Source: Embiotoca jacksoni
Taxonomy: Eukaryota > Chordata > Actinopteri > Embiotocidae
Assembly: GCA_022577435.1 (NCBI GenBank)
Contig: JAKOON010000007.1
Span: 14,432,926-14,496,925, forward strand
DNA length: 64,000 nt
Reading direction: 5' to 3'
The notes below the pieces were generated by a model. The model worked only from the letters and a program-made list of their open reading frames with translations. It made no database searches and was not told where the DNA came from. Position numbers and translations under genes: made by a program. How positions within the stretch are numbered: position 1 is the stretch's first letter; each line of letters opens with the position of its first letter. This document shows, piece by piece, positions 1 to 11,324 of the stretch.

Positions 1-18
1 TATGTTTTCTCTTTACAG

Positions 19-72
19 TTTCAGAGTTTGGCAAAGAACGGGGGTGATTTCGCTGCCGTTAAACTCGCCTAA
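19..72 (+). CDS. Putative terminal coding exon (3' end of an unidentified gene)
   Basis: The sequence just upstream (positions 1-18) is pyrimidine-rich and ends in TTTACAG, a good vertebrate 3' splice acceptor. Read from position 19 in phase 0, the exon gives FQSLAKNGGDFAAVKLA followed by TAA at 70-72. The short peptide has the balanced composition of a real soluble protein C terminus. The other two frames are less convincing: one stops after eight codons and the other stays open to 223 as a cysteine- and serine-rich string. A 3' UTR-like stretch and an AATAAA follow within 450 nt, which fits the last exon of a + strand gene whose body lies left of the window. I do not recognise the protein. 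The reading phase is a choice based on plausibility and could be wrong. Confidence 0.4.
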   Translation, partial: FQSLAKNGGDFAAVKLA

Positions 73-540
73 TTGTTCGTATTTCTCGTCTTTAAGCTTG
101 AACACTAATCAGGATTTTATGTCGTGCACAATCTTTATAAAAACCGAGAAACAACTGGCCAGATGTTGGAGCTTCAAAATGAACGGAAAGAGTGGCTGTG
201 CGCCGTGTTTTCCAGTCACGTAGATTACTACGCTGCATCGTGATTCTCGTTGGGATGAAACGTTGTTTTGCTCATTTGACATCTGAACTGTAGAGGGACG
301 GGCGGGTGTGCTTGTTAGGCAGGTGGATGTTTTCTAGAGCCGAGTGTTTTTCAGTAGGTTTTTTTTTCCTCACTGTTAATCTTTTGCTGTATTGTTTGGA
401 TTTAAATCTCGAGTGATATCAAACTACTTTGCTGTGGATTATTTTTTGTTTTGTTTTTGAGAGCTGACTTATTAGTGCACACATTTCTTATATTAATGTG
501 CCTGCTTTATATCTTAATAAACAGTTAAAAGTGAACCCAA
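73..540 (+). other. Probable 3' UTR of the left-edge gene
   Basis: The stretch from the TAA at 70-72 to the poly(A) signal near 516 has stops in all frames after 223 and becomes steadily T-rich, as vertebrate 3' UTRs often do. The extent rests on the single AATAAA and has no transcript support. A second A/AATAAA-rich patch at about 780-800 could serve as a distal signal. Confidence 0.35.
516..521 (+). terminator. Poly(A) signal AATAAA
   Basis: A canonical AATAAA hexamer lies at 516-521. It is followed 20-45 nt later by a strongly T-rich run (about 541-564), the expected downstream element. Cleavage would fall near 535-540. Spacing and composition are right for a vertebrate mRNA 3' end, but AATAAA is common in AT-rich DNA. 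Confidence 0.4.
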
Positions 541-2700
541 TCCTCTATTTTCTCTTTTTTTTTTATCTGTACTGCAGACTGAAGCAATGTTTTTCTCCCC
601 ACACTTGAACCAATGCTTTTCTGAGGTGCAGTGTTTTACCACCGAATATGCTGCTGTGCATAATTATTTATTATGTTGCATACGTACCTCCCGTATGGTC
701 TTCATCCCTGACTTTGAGGGCCCTATTGTGTAATGTGTGTAATTTGGTAGCTCCACTGTTGTGGATTATTTTCTCTTAAAAGAAATAAAAAAAATAAATA
801 CAGATATAAGTGCAGCTTTTAACATGAAACACATTGTTTATCCTTTTGGTGGTGCTTTTTTAACAATAGCCTGTGAAGGAAACGCCGTGCCAAAGAGAGT
901 GCACTATGCGAAGCAACAACGTGTTGGGAATGAATTGTCTGTTTTCTCCAAAGTGCTGCAGTAATCACAGCCCAGAGTGTGAGTCATCGCTGAGAGGGCA
1001 CTCGGAAGGCAAATCCACCTTTTTCATATTCCTACACGAGCGGGTCAGTTAAAGTATCGCAGGTTTGTGGTGATTGTTATTTCCTCAGTTGGTGAGGTAG
1101 ACCCTTTACTTTACCTCCTCTACACCTACTTCAAATTTCTATTTAAGTTTCCCACGATACGTGAAACAAATCCACACGAATGGATGTGATCAAATGAGAC
1201 TTAATCAAACTGTTCTTGAAAGCTGCATGATATTTTTTGTTAGATTACGTATAGATACATCTACTTTACAAAATAAGGCTGGCATTACACAGCCAAAGGT
1301 GGACAGTAATAACGGAGTCTCGATGTACATGCAGGTTGTGATGGTTAGAAAATTGCCCAGATGCTACTCGTATACTCAAAGACTTGATCTTTCCTGGCAC
1401 ATTTTTCCGCATGGTTTGGGGATTGCGCAACATTTTAAAGGTCACTTGAGAAAATGTTATAAAATCGCTGGGTGGGATTATTGGTCCAAACATCCCCTGT
1501 CACATAACTTCAGGAAACAATAACTTGGTACAGTACACTTTATAATGCGGAAAAAAAACACGAGTGAGTAGTGAATTGGAAGAATCCAGGGAGGACCCAG
1601 CAAACTGGGTCACTGCTATATACAGTCGTGGGGAACTTTTGACGGAGTACGACAAGGAACGGCAGACATGGGAGGACGTAATAGGCCTTCATCACAGCAG
1701 CTATTTTGACTTAATAGTAGGAAAAGCACAGGTGGGATTGCTAACATTAATGATAGCTCTGTTCCAGTAAGTGTCCCCGTAAGCTATTCCAGTGGAAGGC
1801 AGCCATCATTAATTTTTGACAGGAACAAAATCGCCCACTTAGTGAAAAGAAGACGTTCACAAACTGCTGGCAGAACGGCTGGAGATGTATCACCACTGGC
1901 GATATCACGAAAACAATCCGTTCAGCTCATTCTATGGGAGCTATACGATGTTTGTGTCTGTTTTACATGGCAATGAAGTGCTACAAACAAATAACACGGC
2001 AGAAGTAGCTAATGTAGGCTGTTTAACTCGTGCATCTGCAGCTTTAGCACAAAAGCTAAATACTTTGGAATAATCAGAATAAATGATATTTTTTTTCCTG
2101 CTCTTCACACTTCAAATTGTGTTGCCTGCATCTCCAGGATTTGATGCTACGGGTTTCTGCAGCATCCACACACTGAATACTCACAAAAAGAGTTCTGGTT
2201 GTGTTCGCATTGCCGACAAAGTCCTGGCTTTGTGGTCCATTTTTTTTTTTTTTGCCGTGGGGAGCTTCTGAGAGCATTTGATACATCAGTGGTTGCTGGT
2301 ATGGAAGCAGCTCAGTCTTCCTGGGGCATTAGCACTGATGTGGAAACACAAATCACAATCATGTCAAGAAAGTTTCTGGATATTAAAGTTCCTAGAACTA
2401 TTGGTCGTAAAGCAGAATATTGGGAACCTCAGTCCCCTGGAGTGACAACCTACTGATCAGGACCAACATCAAACAAAGGTGAAAATAAAAAAACAAAATA
2501 TTGGCAATGGCTCCGTACCATGAAGTGTCTCATTTGGTTTGGTCAGTAAATTAGCGTCCGCAAAACCACAGCTGGAAACTGACTCGCATACATGAAACGC
2601 AATCGTAATTTTAAACTCTGCCTGCACCTTTCTAGCTTTAACAAGTCAAAAATGATTTCAAGATTTAATAAGAGAAAGGCTGCTAAAATTGAGTGACTAA
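541..2700. other. Non-coding stretch, no gene recognised
   Basis: Only short open frames occur, interrupted by stops, with no splice-site-bounded coding run and no recognisable repeat family. Part of it (about 1560-2070) is less AT-rich and could be an old, unrecognised repeat. Its open frames (1564-1770, 1885-2073) show no domain I know. Confidence 0.5.
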
Positions 2701-2702
2701 TT

Positions 2703-2724
2703 AAAAAAAAAAAAAAAAAAAAAA
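2703..2724 (+). repeat. Poly(A) tract, A22
   Basis: An uninterrupted run of 22 A. A second run of 18 A follows at 2937-2954, so about 210 bp of more GC-balanced sequence is flanked on both sides by A-runs. That could mean retroposed material, but no parent gene or target duplication is visible. Confidence 0.9.
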
Positions 2725-2936
2725 GGGTTATAAAGTTGTTCTTTTTGTGACTTGGACGTGAAGTTGAGGTATAATCTGCTGTAGCACCTGAGGAAGCGTT
2801 GGAGGGCGAGGCAGGGACTGCAGTGACCGCAACATGCCACCACTGAGACAACTCATTAGACAAGACCGTGTGCTCATGTGATGCAGACAACCCCACCACA
2901 TGGCGTGATAACTATCTGGTATCTGGAGGATTACCT

Positions 2937-2954
2937 AAAAAAAAAAAAAAAAAA
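2937..2954 (+). repeat. Poly(A) tract, A18
   Basis: An uninterrupted run of 18 A, preceded by GGATTACCT. It may be the oligo(A) tail of a retroposed fragment covering roughly 2725-2936; this is inferred from position only. Confidence 0.85.
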
Positions 2955-3019
2955 CAACTCCACAAAAAGTCTGAGTGGATAAGCTGTGTTTTCAGTGTAC
3001 ATCTAAAGATATCAATACT

Positions 3020-3300
3020 TTCAGCGGCTCTCAGATCCTCTGGAAGGCTGCTCCATTAGCTTGGAGCGTAATGGCCGATGGCAGCTTCGCCAAATGTCTT
3101 TGTTCTGCTTTGCGGAAGAGCTAAAAGAGAACCGGAGGATGCGAGAGGCCTTCCTGGCTCGTAAAGCCAAAAGCATTTCCAACAGATAGCCTGGTACAAC
3201 GCCGTGTTTCTGGTGCATCGCAAACTAAGAGAATACTTTTAAAAACAATGCAGAAACTAACAGGTGGCCAGTAGTCTCACGGTCTCCCAGTCAGCGCTCG
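3020..3300 (+). repeat. Teleost interspersed repeat (AAAGAGAACCGGAGGAT type)
   Basis: The stretch contains TCAGATCCTCTGGAAGGCTG, CAAATGTCTTTGTTCTGCTT, CTAAAAGAGAACCGGAGGAT and AGCATTTCCAACAGATAGCC in this order. I recall this same word order from a high-copy teleost repeat, usually followed by text resembling AACTGACAGGTAGCCAGTG; here AACTAACAGGTGGCCAGTAG at about 3257 plays that part. No intact frame runs through it. The family name is not assigned, and the match is from memory. Confidence 0.5.
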
Positions 3301-3589
3301 TGCAGCCGAGTTTTGAATTGATTGTAGCTGGTGTGTTGTATTTTTCAGCCAGCCAGAAAGGAGAGAATAACAAGTCCATCTTTCTCGTTGTGAAAGCGTG
3401 CATTAGTCTTTCTGTGTTGCTCAGAGAGAAAGGACCTCACTTTGGAGATGTTGCTGAGATGATAAAAAGCTGTTATTGGAACACCTCGTGCATGAGCCTT
3501 GAAATTAAAATGAGTCAGAAATCACTCCTAGATTTCTTGTTTCTTGGCTTGGGTCAAACTAAAAATTTTGAATTTAAAAACTGACAGGA

Positions 3590-5880
3590 ACAATTTTCTG
3601 GCATTATGACGAATTTCATGTGATATTTGCAATGCATACAGTATGCTGATAATACATATTTTTACTTATGTGCCTGTGCAATGTTTACTCATATAAAGAA
3701 AATAACAATGCTTTTCTTTCACCACAAACGTTGCCATGTCAAGTTACGTCAGACAGACTAATCGGAGTTCTCAAAATTAGAGTTTTTCCGATCTTTATGA
3801 CAACGACTCTTTTCCACCATATAAATAAATCACATGTATATCATGTAAGCCTGATGTTAATACACACTCCTCTCTTGAGTGTTTACTTAAGATGATAGTA
3901 TAACTCAAGATATTAAGTAACTGGAGGGAAAACCTTAGTTCGAACTCCACGTTGATAATAAACATTGTAATATAAATAGCAACAACTAATTGAAAGCGGT
4001 TGAGAATTGGAAACGTTATAATAAAAAATGAAATAGCTCCCCTGTTAGTTCCGATGTGTGGAAGTGACCAATGCGACGTCTATGTATATATGTCCGTGGT
4101 TTGTGCTCTCCACCGATACATGGTGGCCACGACTGTCAGGTGACCGGATGTTATATTTGAAAACAACGTTGATGACGCTTTCCAGCTGGCCAATCAGATC
4201 TGCCCTCTTAACTGACCCGAGCAAATGAAAAATAACAACAATAACAAATGGATCGATAAATAAAACAGTTCACTTTTTTTTTTTTAAATAAATGTGAAAA
4301 CTGAATCCAATTTATTTTTAATTATTTTTATAAGATGTACCTGATAAACAAAGTTAACCCTGGAAGAAGCGTTTGGTCAGGTGCAGCGAGAAACTGATAA
4401 ACCAGGGCGTGGTCACACCTGGTCGGTCTCAAAGGCAAAATGCGCTTCAGTGTAAAGGATTATTTGTAGCTGGTGTCGTGTTGGACATGTTAATGTAATC
4501 GTGCCTTCACATCTCGGACATTAGCGGAGTCAATCAGCTCGCGCTTTCTCCGCCCGCGGCTCCTTCTGCTGGATTACATGCTGTCTGAAACTCCGTCTCT
4601 GAATTTCAACAAGTCATGCTTTACACCCTGGCAGACCAGTTAGTTGCCCAGCTGGCGGTCCATGTGACCTTTGAGAGAAACATTAAGTGCACTAATGACC
4701 GTCTCAGATGGTTCAACACCTCCACTCGACATGTGCAGCTTTCTCAGTGGTAAATCCAACTTCATTCCGACCTCTGGGTTTATCCTGCTTCAGATCTGTG
4801 CTGGTTATTTTGCATTATACACGCGCTGCTGTCTGCTTCTATCGGTGTGAGTGTATTTCTGGTTTGGTATGGCCTTGAAGCCTGTTTTGTTCCTCTGTGG
4901 CTCAGAGTGGGAGCTCGTGTTTGGTGCAGGAGCTTTATAATGCAGCCATGACGACATTAGCCGGTGTTGTCTGAGTGAGAGCCGTGTCTGTGGGAGGTTG
5001 TCTGCTCCTGCATCTCCAAGTAAAACTTTGAATGCAAGATTTGTAATCCACAACTTTAAACGTGCGTCGCTGCTGTTTTAAGTAAAGGATCTGAAAAGTG
5101 CTTTCCCCACCGCACAAAGTTCTCTCTCCAGAACTGTTGCTGACTTCTTCAGGGAACTTCATAAAGTATGTGGTGCCATTATGTTGACTGTAAAAATACA
5201 AAGAAGGGGGGGTAGGGGTGGAAACTACCGTGGCAGGCCCAGTCAGTGTAGGCTTTTACATTTCTCTCAGGCGTGTACGCTAAATTCATTTTAAGACCGG
5301 AGCTCCATAAAGACCCATTTGGTATCACCCGCATTCAATATCATGAATAGAGTTTTAAAATATAAATCTTCCACTTCATCTCAAAGTGGGCCCTCACTGA
5401 CTATTATGAGAAGCTGTATAAGGAGTAAATCTGCTCCCTACAATGTTAATATATCCGGGGTAGTTTGAATTACTCTGCCTTTAGGAAGAAGCAGTCAAGT
5501 TTGAATCTGTGAAGGCTTCACACATCAGTTAATGGTAATAATAAATCTCATGTATTCCAGTGAGTCCGGTGCGCTGATGTAGCCTGTGGCATGGGCTGAC
5601 AGAGAGTTATAGTGCATGAAGAAAACAAAACAAACAAACATTCCCGCAGACCTTTCAGGTAAGGTAATAGGACATACAAGTTTTCGTGAGTTTGTCATAT
5701 TGGAAAAAGACTCTTAGCTGCTGTGGTCTGCTGCATCACCTGTCTGCCTTTCTCCACAATGTGAAGTAAAGCAGGGAACAGGTTCACAGCAGGAGAAGCA
5801 AATTTCTGCCACAGTATTTCATGCCAGCAGGATCCTGGAACGAGCACGCTAAATGGAATATATCATTATTTGATTGAGGA
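3590..5880. other. Non-coding stretch, no gene recognised
   Basis: No open frame above about 90 codons and no exon-like run with convincing splice sites. It holds short A/T runs (for example T11 near 4275) and an unremarkable G-rich patch near 5206-5219. I see no recognisable repeat or RNA gene. Confidence 0.5.
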
Positions 5881-5889
5881 GAAATTGTG

Positions 5890-6100
5890 AATGAATCACA
5901 TTTTCTTTTGGTTTGTCCTTCTAACAATGAATCTGAGAATTTGTATGTTGAGTGAAATGTATGTTCAAAAATCAGACGTGTTTTTGTGCACCGCCGATGA
6001 CAAAATGGAACATTTGTATAGCGTTGATATTTCTAAGTTGGCCAGATTTGTTGAAATTTCCCCTCGGGGATTAATAAAGTGTATAAAATCAAATCAAAAG
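5890..6100 (+). repeat. LINE/SINE 3' tail fragment (CCCTCGGGGATTAATAAAGT type)
   Basis: The diagnostic 20-mer CCCTCGGGGATTAATAAAGT occurs at 6061-6080. The same 20-mer recurs at about 35718-35737, at the end of a recognisable LINE reverse transcriptase remnant, so this copy is probably a strongly 5'-truncated insertion of the same or a related family. A Rex1-like CR1-clade LINE is my best guess. Upstream of about 6050 the boundary is uncertain. The open frame 5891-6148 across it is fortuitous. Confidence 0.5.
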
Positions 6101-6372
6101 AATGTCAGGAGAGTTGGTTTGCTTGTTTTGCTGTTACTGTGGTTCTAGTTTTTCTTTTTAATAATGGTGTCTTTATAAGCCTTTTTGAGCTGAGCATACT
6201 GTTTGTGTATGACACAATAAATAAATAAAAAAAATCACTTGGTCGGTCAGTTTTTTTTATGTTAATTACTCCGGATCTGTCAGGCAGATAGTAAACTGGT
6301 GTGTCTCAGGAGGAGCTGTCCACTCTCATGTGGTGCTGATATCTCTGAGCTTGTATTCCTTCTTCCGTGTCA

Positions 6373-6690
6373 GCATTAGTCAATTAATGGATTAGATGAC
6401 TGATAGGAAATTGATATATATTTTTATCAATTAATCAGTTAAGTTATTTACTGAGCAAAAATGTCAAAAATTCACTCGTCCAGACGCTGAGCTGATTTAA
6501 TTTGTCCATAATTATCGTAAATCATTTATCGTTGGCTTGTGTATAAACTGTTGGATGAACAAAACCAGTTTTTTTTTTTTTTTTAAATGTTACTATTGGC
6601 TCTGCAAACTGTGATGGGCATTTCCTGCTATTTTCCTGGCATCTTATTGACCAAACAATTACTATATTAATTGTGGATATAGCGCAGAGA
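6373..6690 (+). repeat. Percomorph dispersed repeat with ATTAATC-rich ends
   Basis: The left end reads AGTCAATTAATGGATTAG and the right end reads ACCAAACAATTACTATATTA. Between them are GAGCAAAAATGTCAAAAATT, TAAACTGTTGGATGAACAAA and AAACTGTGATGGGCATTTCC. This word order matches a very common percomorph intronic and intergenic repeat as I remember it, probably a non-autonomous DNA element with ATTAATC-rich termini. Nothing in it codes. A T16 run near 6571 interrupts it. Confidence 0.6.
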
Positions 6691-7169
6691 CTCCAAGCCA
6701 CACTGTTTGTTGAATTGATTCCTGTTTTGGTTAAGTAACTCTGACTTCATGTTTGGATAATGCCACTGTAAGTACTGGTTATGGTCAGCTGGCTCAAATG
6801 TAGACCATCTTTGTTAAACTATGTTCCCAGGTATGTAAAAAAAAAAAAAGGTGCTGTTTACTGTAGCTGATTGGACAACATGGCAACACATACCATGAGG
6901 TGGTTTCAATTTTGCTACTGTTCGACTATATTTTTTAGGCTGCTGTTGTAATCTTTTTAATATCCGAGCAGAGCTGGTTTTCCTGTCTGATATTTTATTC
7001 ATTTTTCTCTTTTAATGTTCCCTTTCCCTTTACCAATACCATCTAGCCAATGCAAAACTCAACATGTCATTGCACTGAAACCCATAGATAGGCTTATTTA
7101 TTTTAGCACCGTCACTATATTTGTGTCTCAAGCCCTGCCACGATAACAATAATAAACTTCTGGTTAGCT

Positions 7170-7595
7170 TTGTGACAAAGTCACAGTTTGGTTAGGTTTA
7201 GACACCAAAATTACTTATTTAGATTTAGGAACAAAATCAAGGTTTAGTTTAAACAAATAGATTAGTTATGCAAGTTACATACATCACGTAAAGTAAATGC
7301 CTCATTTAAGTTAGCTATGTGCGTAAAAATAACATGCTGACTTTTATTTTCACACTGGACACGCGCAGCGATCTTCTGGTTGAACATCCTGTGTTTGATC
7401 CAATCAACCATCATCCGACCTCTCGCTGTGTGGACATTAAACTGCGTCACCCGATTTCCTTCTTTGCTCCCGTCATAATTACTCCGGCCACTGGAAGTCG
7501 TTTTACCCCCTTTTAAGCAATCCACCAGTATTGTTGTTTACATACTGATCCATCTGTATGTCTGTATGTCGCATGGTGGATTGACGTTAAAGACC
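7170..7595 (+). repeat. Dispersed repeat family A, copy 1 (GGTTAGGTTTAG type)
   Basis: It starts with GTTTGGTTAGGTTTAGACAC and continues through GCAAGTTACATACATCACGT to CATGCTGACTTTTATTTTCA, CATCATCCGACCTCTCGCTG and ATACTGATCCATCTGTATGT. The GGTTTAGG plus TACGTAA module recurs at about 27260-27420, where it lies inside a long inverted repeat. The word order fits a widespread fish repeat, probably a non-autonomous DNA transposon. The frames in it (7262-7525 and 7319-7516) are accidental. Confidence 0.55.
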
Positions 7596-8298
7596 ATGAA
7601 GTTCTGTTGAGCTGGTTCTGGCAAAACTATACATCAAAATGGAAATCTAAACACAAATCTAAAAACCCTAGAGACCCAGAACATTGTTGTAATTAGTTTA
7701 TTAAAACAGGACGTATTATGAGGACATTGACTCAAAATAGCTGTTTCACTGCTCAGCTAAATTCCTCTAATGTGGTGTTGCAAATGGTTATCACACAAAA
7801 CACAATTAGCCTCAAAGTTGTTTGAGGCACCTCAAAATGTAATTCTTAGATGCTACAGGCTTATATATCTAAACCTGGTTTAGTATTTCATTGTTCTCGT
7901 CCAGAACCCACCCCGGTTGTCCCGAGGCACACATGTCTCTGTAAATATAGTCGGACCCCAGAGACTACTTGAGCGTTGACAGTTAATAAGCGGATGGATT
8001 CTCCTCTGATGTGAGGGAGGAGATTAAACTTTATTGAGGCCCTGTGAAGTAAAACAATACAGTGTGGCTGTAAGAGGCATTTGAATGCAGATATGATGCA
8101 AAAGTGACAACACCAAACAGCTCCTCATGTCAAAACCCCTGGCTGCTAGCCCCCCCCTCCTACATTTGTGTTTTGCTGTATCACTCAAAGGGCTGTCATC
8201 GCATGACACGTTTGAATGAAGTTTTATCAATCATGGTGGTCAAGTATGACAGTTTAATCAATAGGGTAAGTTTTCTCAGAGATTCACATTATTTTCAA

Positions 8299-8373
8299 GG
8301 TGGAGGAGCCGGGCTGGGGGAAGGAGTGAAGGAAGTGAAGGGAGATCAGGTCGTTGGGGGAGGGGGTGGGTTG
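8299..8373 (+). repeat. Purine/G-rich low-complexity tract
   Basis: About 75 nt composed mostly of G and A, with several runs of four to five G (GGGGG near 8316, 8355 and 8361). Four G-runs lie close enough together to allow a G-quadruplex on the + strand. No coding interpretation. Confidence 0.6.
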
Positions 8374-8878
8374 AACTTACAGCTGTCGAGCACTGCTGTA
8401 CATTAACGCAGGAATAGAGGGGCTTCTGAGTATTAGCCATAGTGGGAGGGTCCTGGCAATAAACCCAGGCTGCTGGACTGTCAATCTGCCAGTGGATGTC
8501 TCAGATTTGGCTCTGGTGTCTAGAGTATAAATGTTAAATATGACTGGTTGAAAGGACCAGTGAACCACACCATCCAGATGCCAGAGTGCAATCATGCCAA
8601 ATAAGGTAGTCCTTACTAAAATGTCAATAGCTTTACACAGGAGTCTAGCAGGACACCCAGGAAAGCTGCCATTTGTTTTATACTTTTAATACTCCCAGTG
8701 CCTATAAAAAGCACAGAGAAGCTCTTTTATCTGGCGCCTGGCTGCTTTGTAGTGAAATAATTTAACAGGTGACGGTTTTCGATGTGCGAGATCAAACCAT
8801 GCAAAGTACTGGATCAATGTCTGTCTATTCAGAAGAGTTACTTAACACTTACCATGCAACATCTCCTAAAAGGATGAG

Positions 8879-9175
8879 TGTGTAGGATTTAGTGACACCT
8901 AGTGGTGAGGTTACGGTTTGCAGCTGAACACCTTTCTCTTCAGAGGGCTGCCAAACTTCCTAAAAAGCCAGTGTTTGTTTTGTTCCTTCCAGGCTACTGT
9001 AGAAACACAGCAGAGCAACATGGCCGCCTGAGTGAAAGCGGACCCGCTCCCCATGTACATATGAAGTGCTTGTTTTAAGCTAACGAAAAGACAAAGACTC
9101 CTAGTTTAAGGTCATTTAACATGAATTATTAATTATGAATATTATATTCCTTTTATACCAATAGATGCCCTTCTC
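8879..9175 (+). repeat. Percomorph MITE-like repeat (TGTGTAGGATTTAG type)
   Basis: The left terminus is GTGTGTAGGATTTAGTGACA followed by CCTAGTGGTGAGG. Downstream come AGCCAGTGTTTG, GGCTACTGTAGAAACA, CAACATGGCCGCC, GACCCGCTCCCCATGTA and, near the right end, AATATTATATTCC and CCAATAGATGCCC. In copies I remember, the right end closes with the inverted CTAAATCCTACACA; here that end is replaced by CTTCTCTCTGG, so the right TIR is lost or mutated. It is non-coding and probably a non-autonomous DNA transposon. Confidence 0.65.
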
Positions 9176-10466
9176 TCTGGTCCTTTAACAAGTAACAGAG
9201 GTTACTGAGTAAAGTCACAATTTAGAAGTAAATGGAATTAATTTAATCCAGTTTCAAGGTCTTCCATCAGTTCCCCTGACCTCATGAGTTAACCTTTTGG
9301 AGGGCATCATTAATAATGACATCTTTGCATTAATAAACAATTTTTGCCCGGAGCTGCCTGGAGGATAAAAAAAAATGTTCCAGAAGTCCCCTGAAGCCAC
9401 AGCAACAGACTGAGAGGTGGGAATTTGGGAGAACATTAATTACCTGAGGGCGAGCAGGAGAAATGGTAGCTGCTGCATTCTGTATATTGGCCTGCCATGT
9501 CAGGTTCATAGTAGCACGGTAACCCACTTATCATGTTTAATGTAAGGATTTGTCCTTTGGGGGATTTCATTTAGCTTTTCTTTGTCGATGGGTAATTAGT
9601 GATGTGGCAGAGGGCTTTCAATCTCCTCAGCATTCATCTCGAAGAGTTTAAAATTCCTCCCCTGTTGGCTCCTCTGAGATTTGTTTTTTTCTTGTGGCTG
9701 TTGAGTCTTATGGCCAGTCTTTTTATAGGTGATGTCTGCCAATGGTGAGCCAAAGACATGATGACATGAGTTCAGCCTTACAGGCAGCACAGCGGACTCA
9801 GCCTGCATGTCTGGACTGGCTAAAATAGCAAATCTGTGTTTGAACTCTTCAAAGTGAATCGTGTTTGTAATAGTTCTGTTGAAAGTAGGGCTGTCATGAT
9901 GTGACGATTAATGGTCATACAAATCTAGTAATAGTGATTTAATTGTGTCAATTTCTTCTTTCCTCAATTTCAATTTTCACAAAATTCAGACATGTAATAT
10001 GACTTTTCTGTCAGCTTCTTCCATCTCTCTCCTATTTGGATAAATGGAAACAATTATTAACGGCGATTATGCAAAAATATTTGCGGTCAGCTCAAATCCT
10101 TATGTAATAATAGTATTGACAGGCTTATTTGAAACGTGATAATTGCTATGATTATGAAAAATCAAATGTCCAGCTTGACCATCATAATTCTGAAGTGAAC
10201 GGGAAATACACACTAATGCGACATCTAGCTGTAAAATCCATTAGTGTCCCCCTTGAAAAAGATCCCCCCACATTCGCGGTTGTCTGATTAAACACAATAC
10301 CTTCACCTTTTCATGGCACGGCCACCGAGAGCAGTTACATAAAATCTATATCCTAAAATCACCTCTTTCTAATGTGAGTGCGGGCCCAGGGGATTTGTTC
10401 CCGCGGCTGTGGGTCTGAAAACATTGTTGAGTTGGATGATATGTAATCCAGTGAAATGGTGCCAGC

Positions 10467-10469
<3 letters not shown>

Positions 10470-10497
<28 letters not shown>
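10470..10497 (+). repeat. Poly(A) tract, A28
   Basis: A run of 28 A directly before GAGCCC. No retroposed parent is recognisable upstream. Confidence 0.9.
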
Positions 10498-10502
<5 letters not shown>

Positions 10503-11304
10503 CTATCTTTTCATTTGAAGTCACTTTTATAATCAGCTCCCAAGGAATCACAAAAAAGGCAGTAAAAAGTAATAGAATCAGCAGCGGCACAGACATAGGT
10601 AATTATGTTAAAAACTCCTTTCACAACGAAAGCTTTGGGGAGAAAAAAAAGAGAAAAGCTTAATACTGTAAGCCTCGCAGTGAGAGCTGCTGTCAGTGTA
10701 TTGCAAATAAATGGCCGCGGTGAACATGTGTGTGCTGTCTGGGACGATTTGTGTGATGTAATTAGATGTAAAATGCTTTTTAGCTGGCTCTTTAATTGAC
10801 TTTGGGCTGCAGTGATTTGTGGCTATCATGGCACGGTGTTGTCTTCAGTCAAGGCCAGTGGATTATTTGCAAACACCTAAATCCAGTGACTTGAGCCGGA
10901 CTTGTTCGATCAGCTTCTCGGCTCTCTCTTGTGTGGAAGTGATTTCTATAACCTCGCCGCTTTAAATATATATATTCCGTCTTCTGGGTGTTAAGATTCC
11001 CTCAGCGATACTTGAAATACATCCTGACGGCTATTTAAACAGACCCAGATATTACACATTCAGCTGAACACCTTTGCATAAGGTAATCCAGCGATGTCAT
11101 ACAGCATTGCTGACTACCAATCATCTCATATGTATTCCGGGTACCCACTTTAGCCGGCACTGTATTTTAATGGCTGACATCTCAGGGCTGCAATTCAAGT
11201 GTGATTTATATCTTCTCAAGTCATCAGTTACAATCAGATCCAAGGATCTGACTTTGTGCTCACTGGACAAGCATAGCTAATACAAGAGGAGGTAAAAAAG
11301 GGGG

Positions 11305-11324
11305 AAAAAAAAAAAAAAAAAAAA
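11305..11324 (+). repeat. Poly(A) tract, A20
   Basis: A run of 20 A preceded by A6 and G5 (purine-only from about 11285). Low-complexity DNA only. Confidence 0.9.

Noticed and set aside
3930..3960. tRNA-like TTCGAACTCC near 3939
   Set aside because: A B-box-like word alone. No cloverleaf, acceptor stem or A box could be fitted around it.
9885..10210. Possible TIR element beginning AGGGCTGTCATGATG (and similar at 57008)
   Set aside because: AGGGCTGT plus ATTA-rich text recalls fish transposon ends, but I could not find matching inverted ends or align the two loci beyond about 15 bp.
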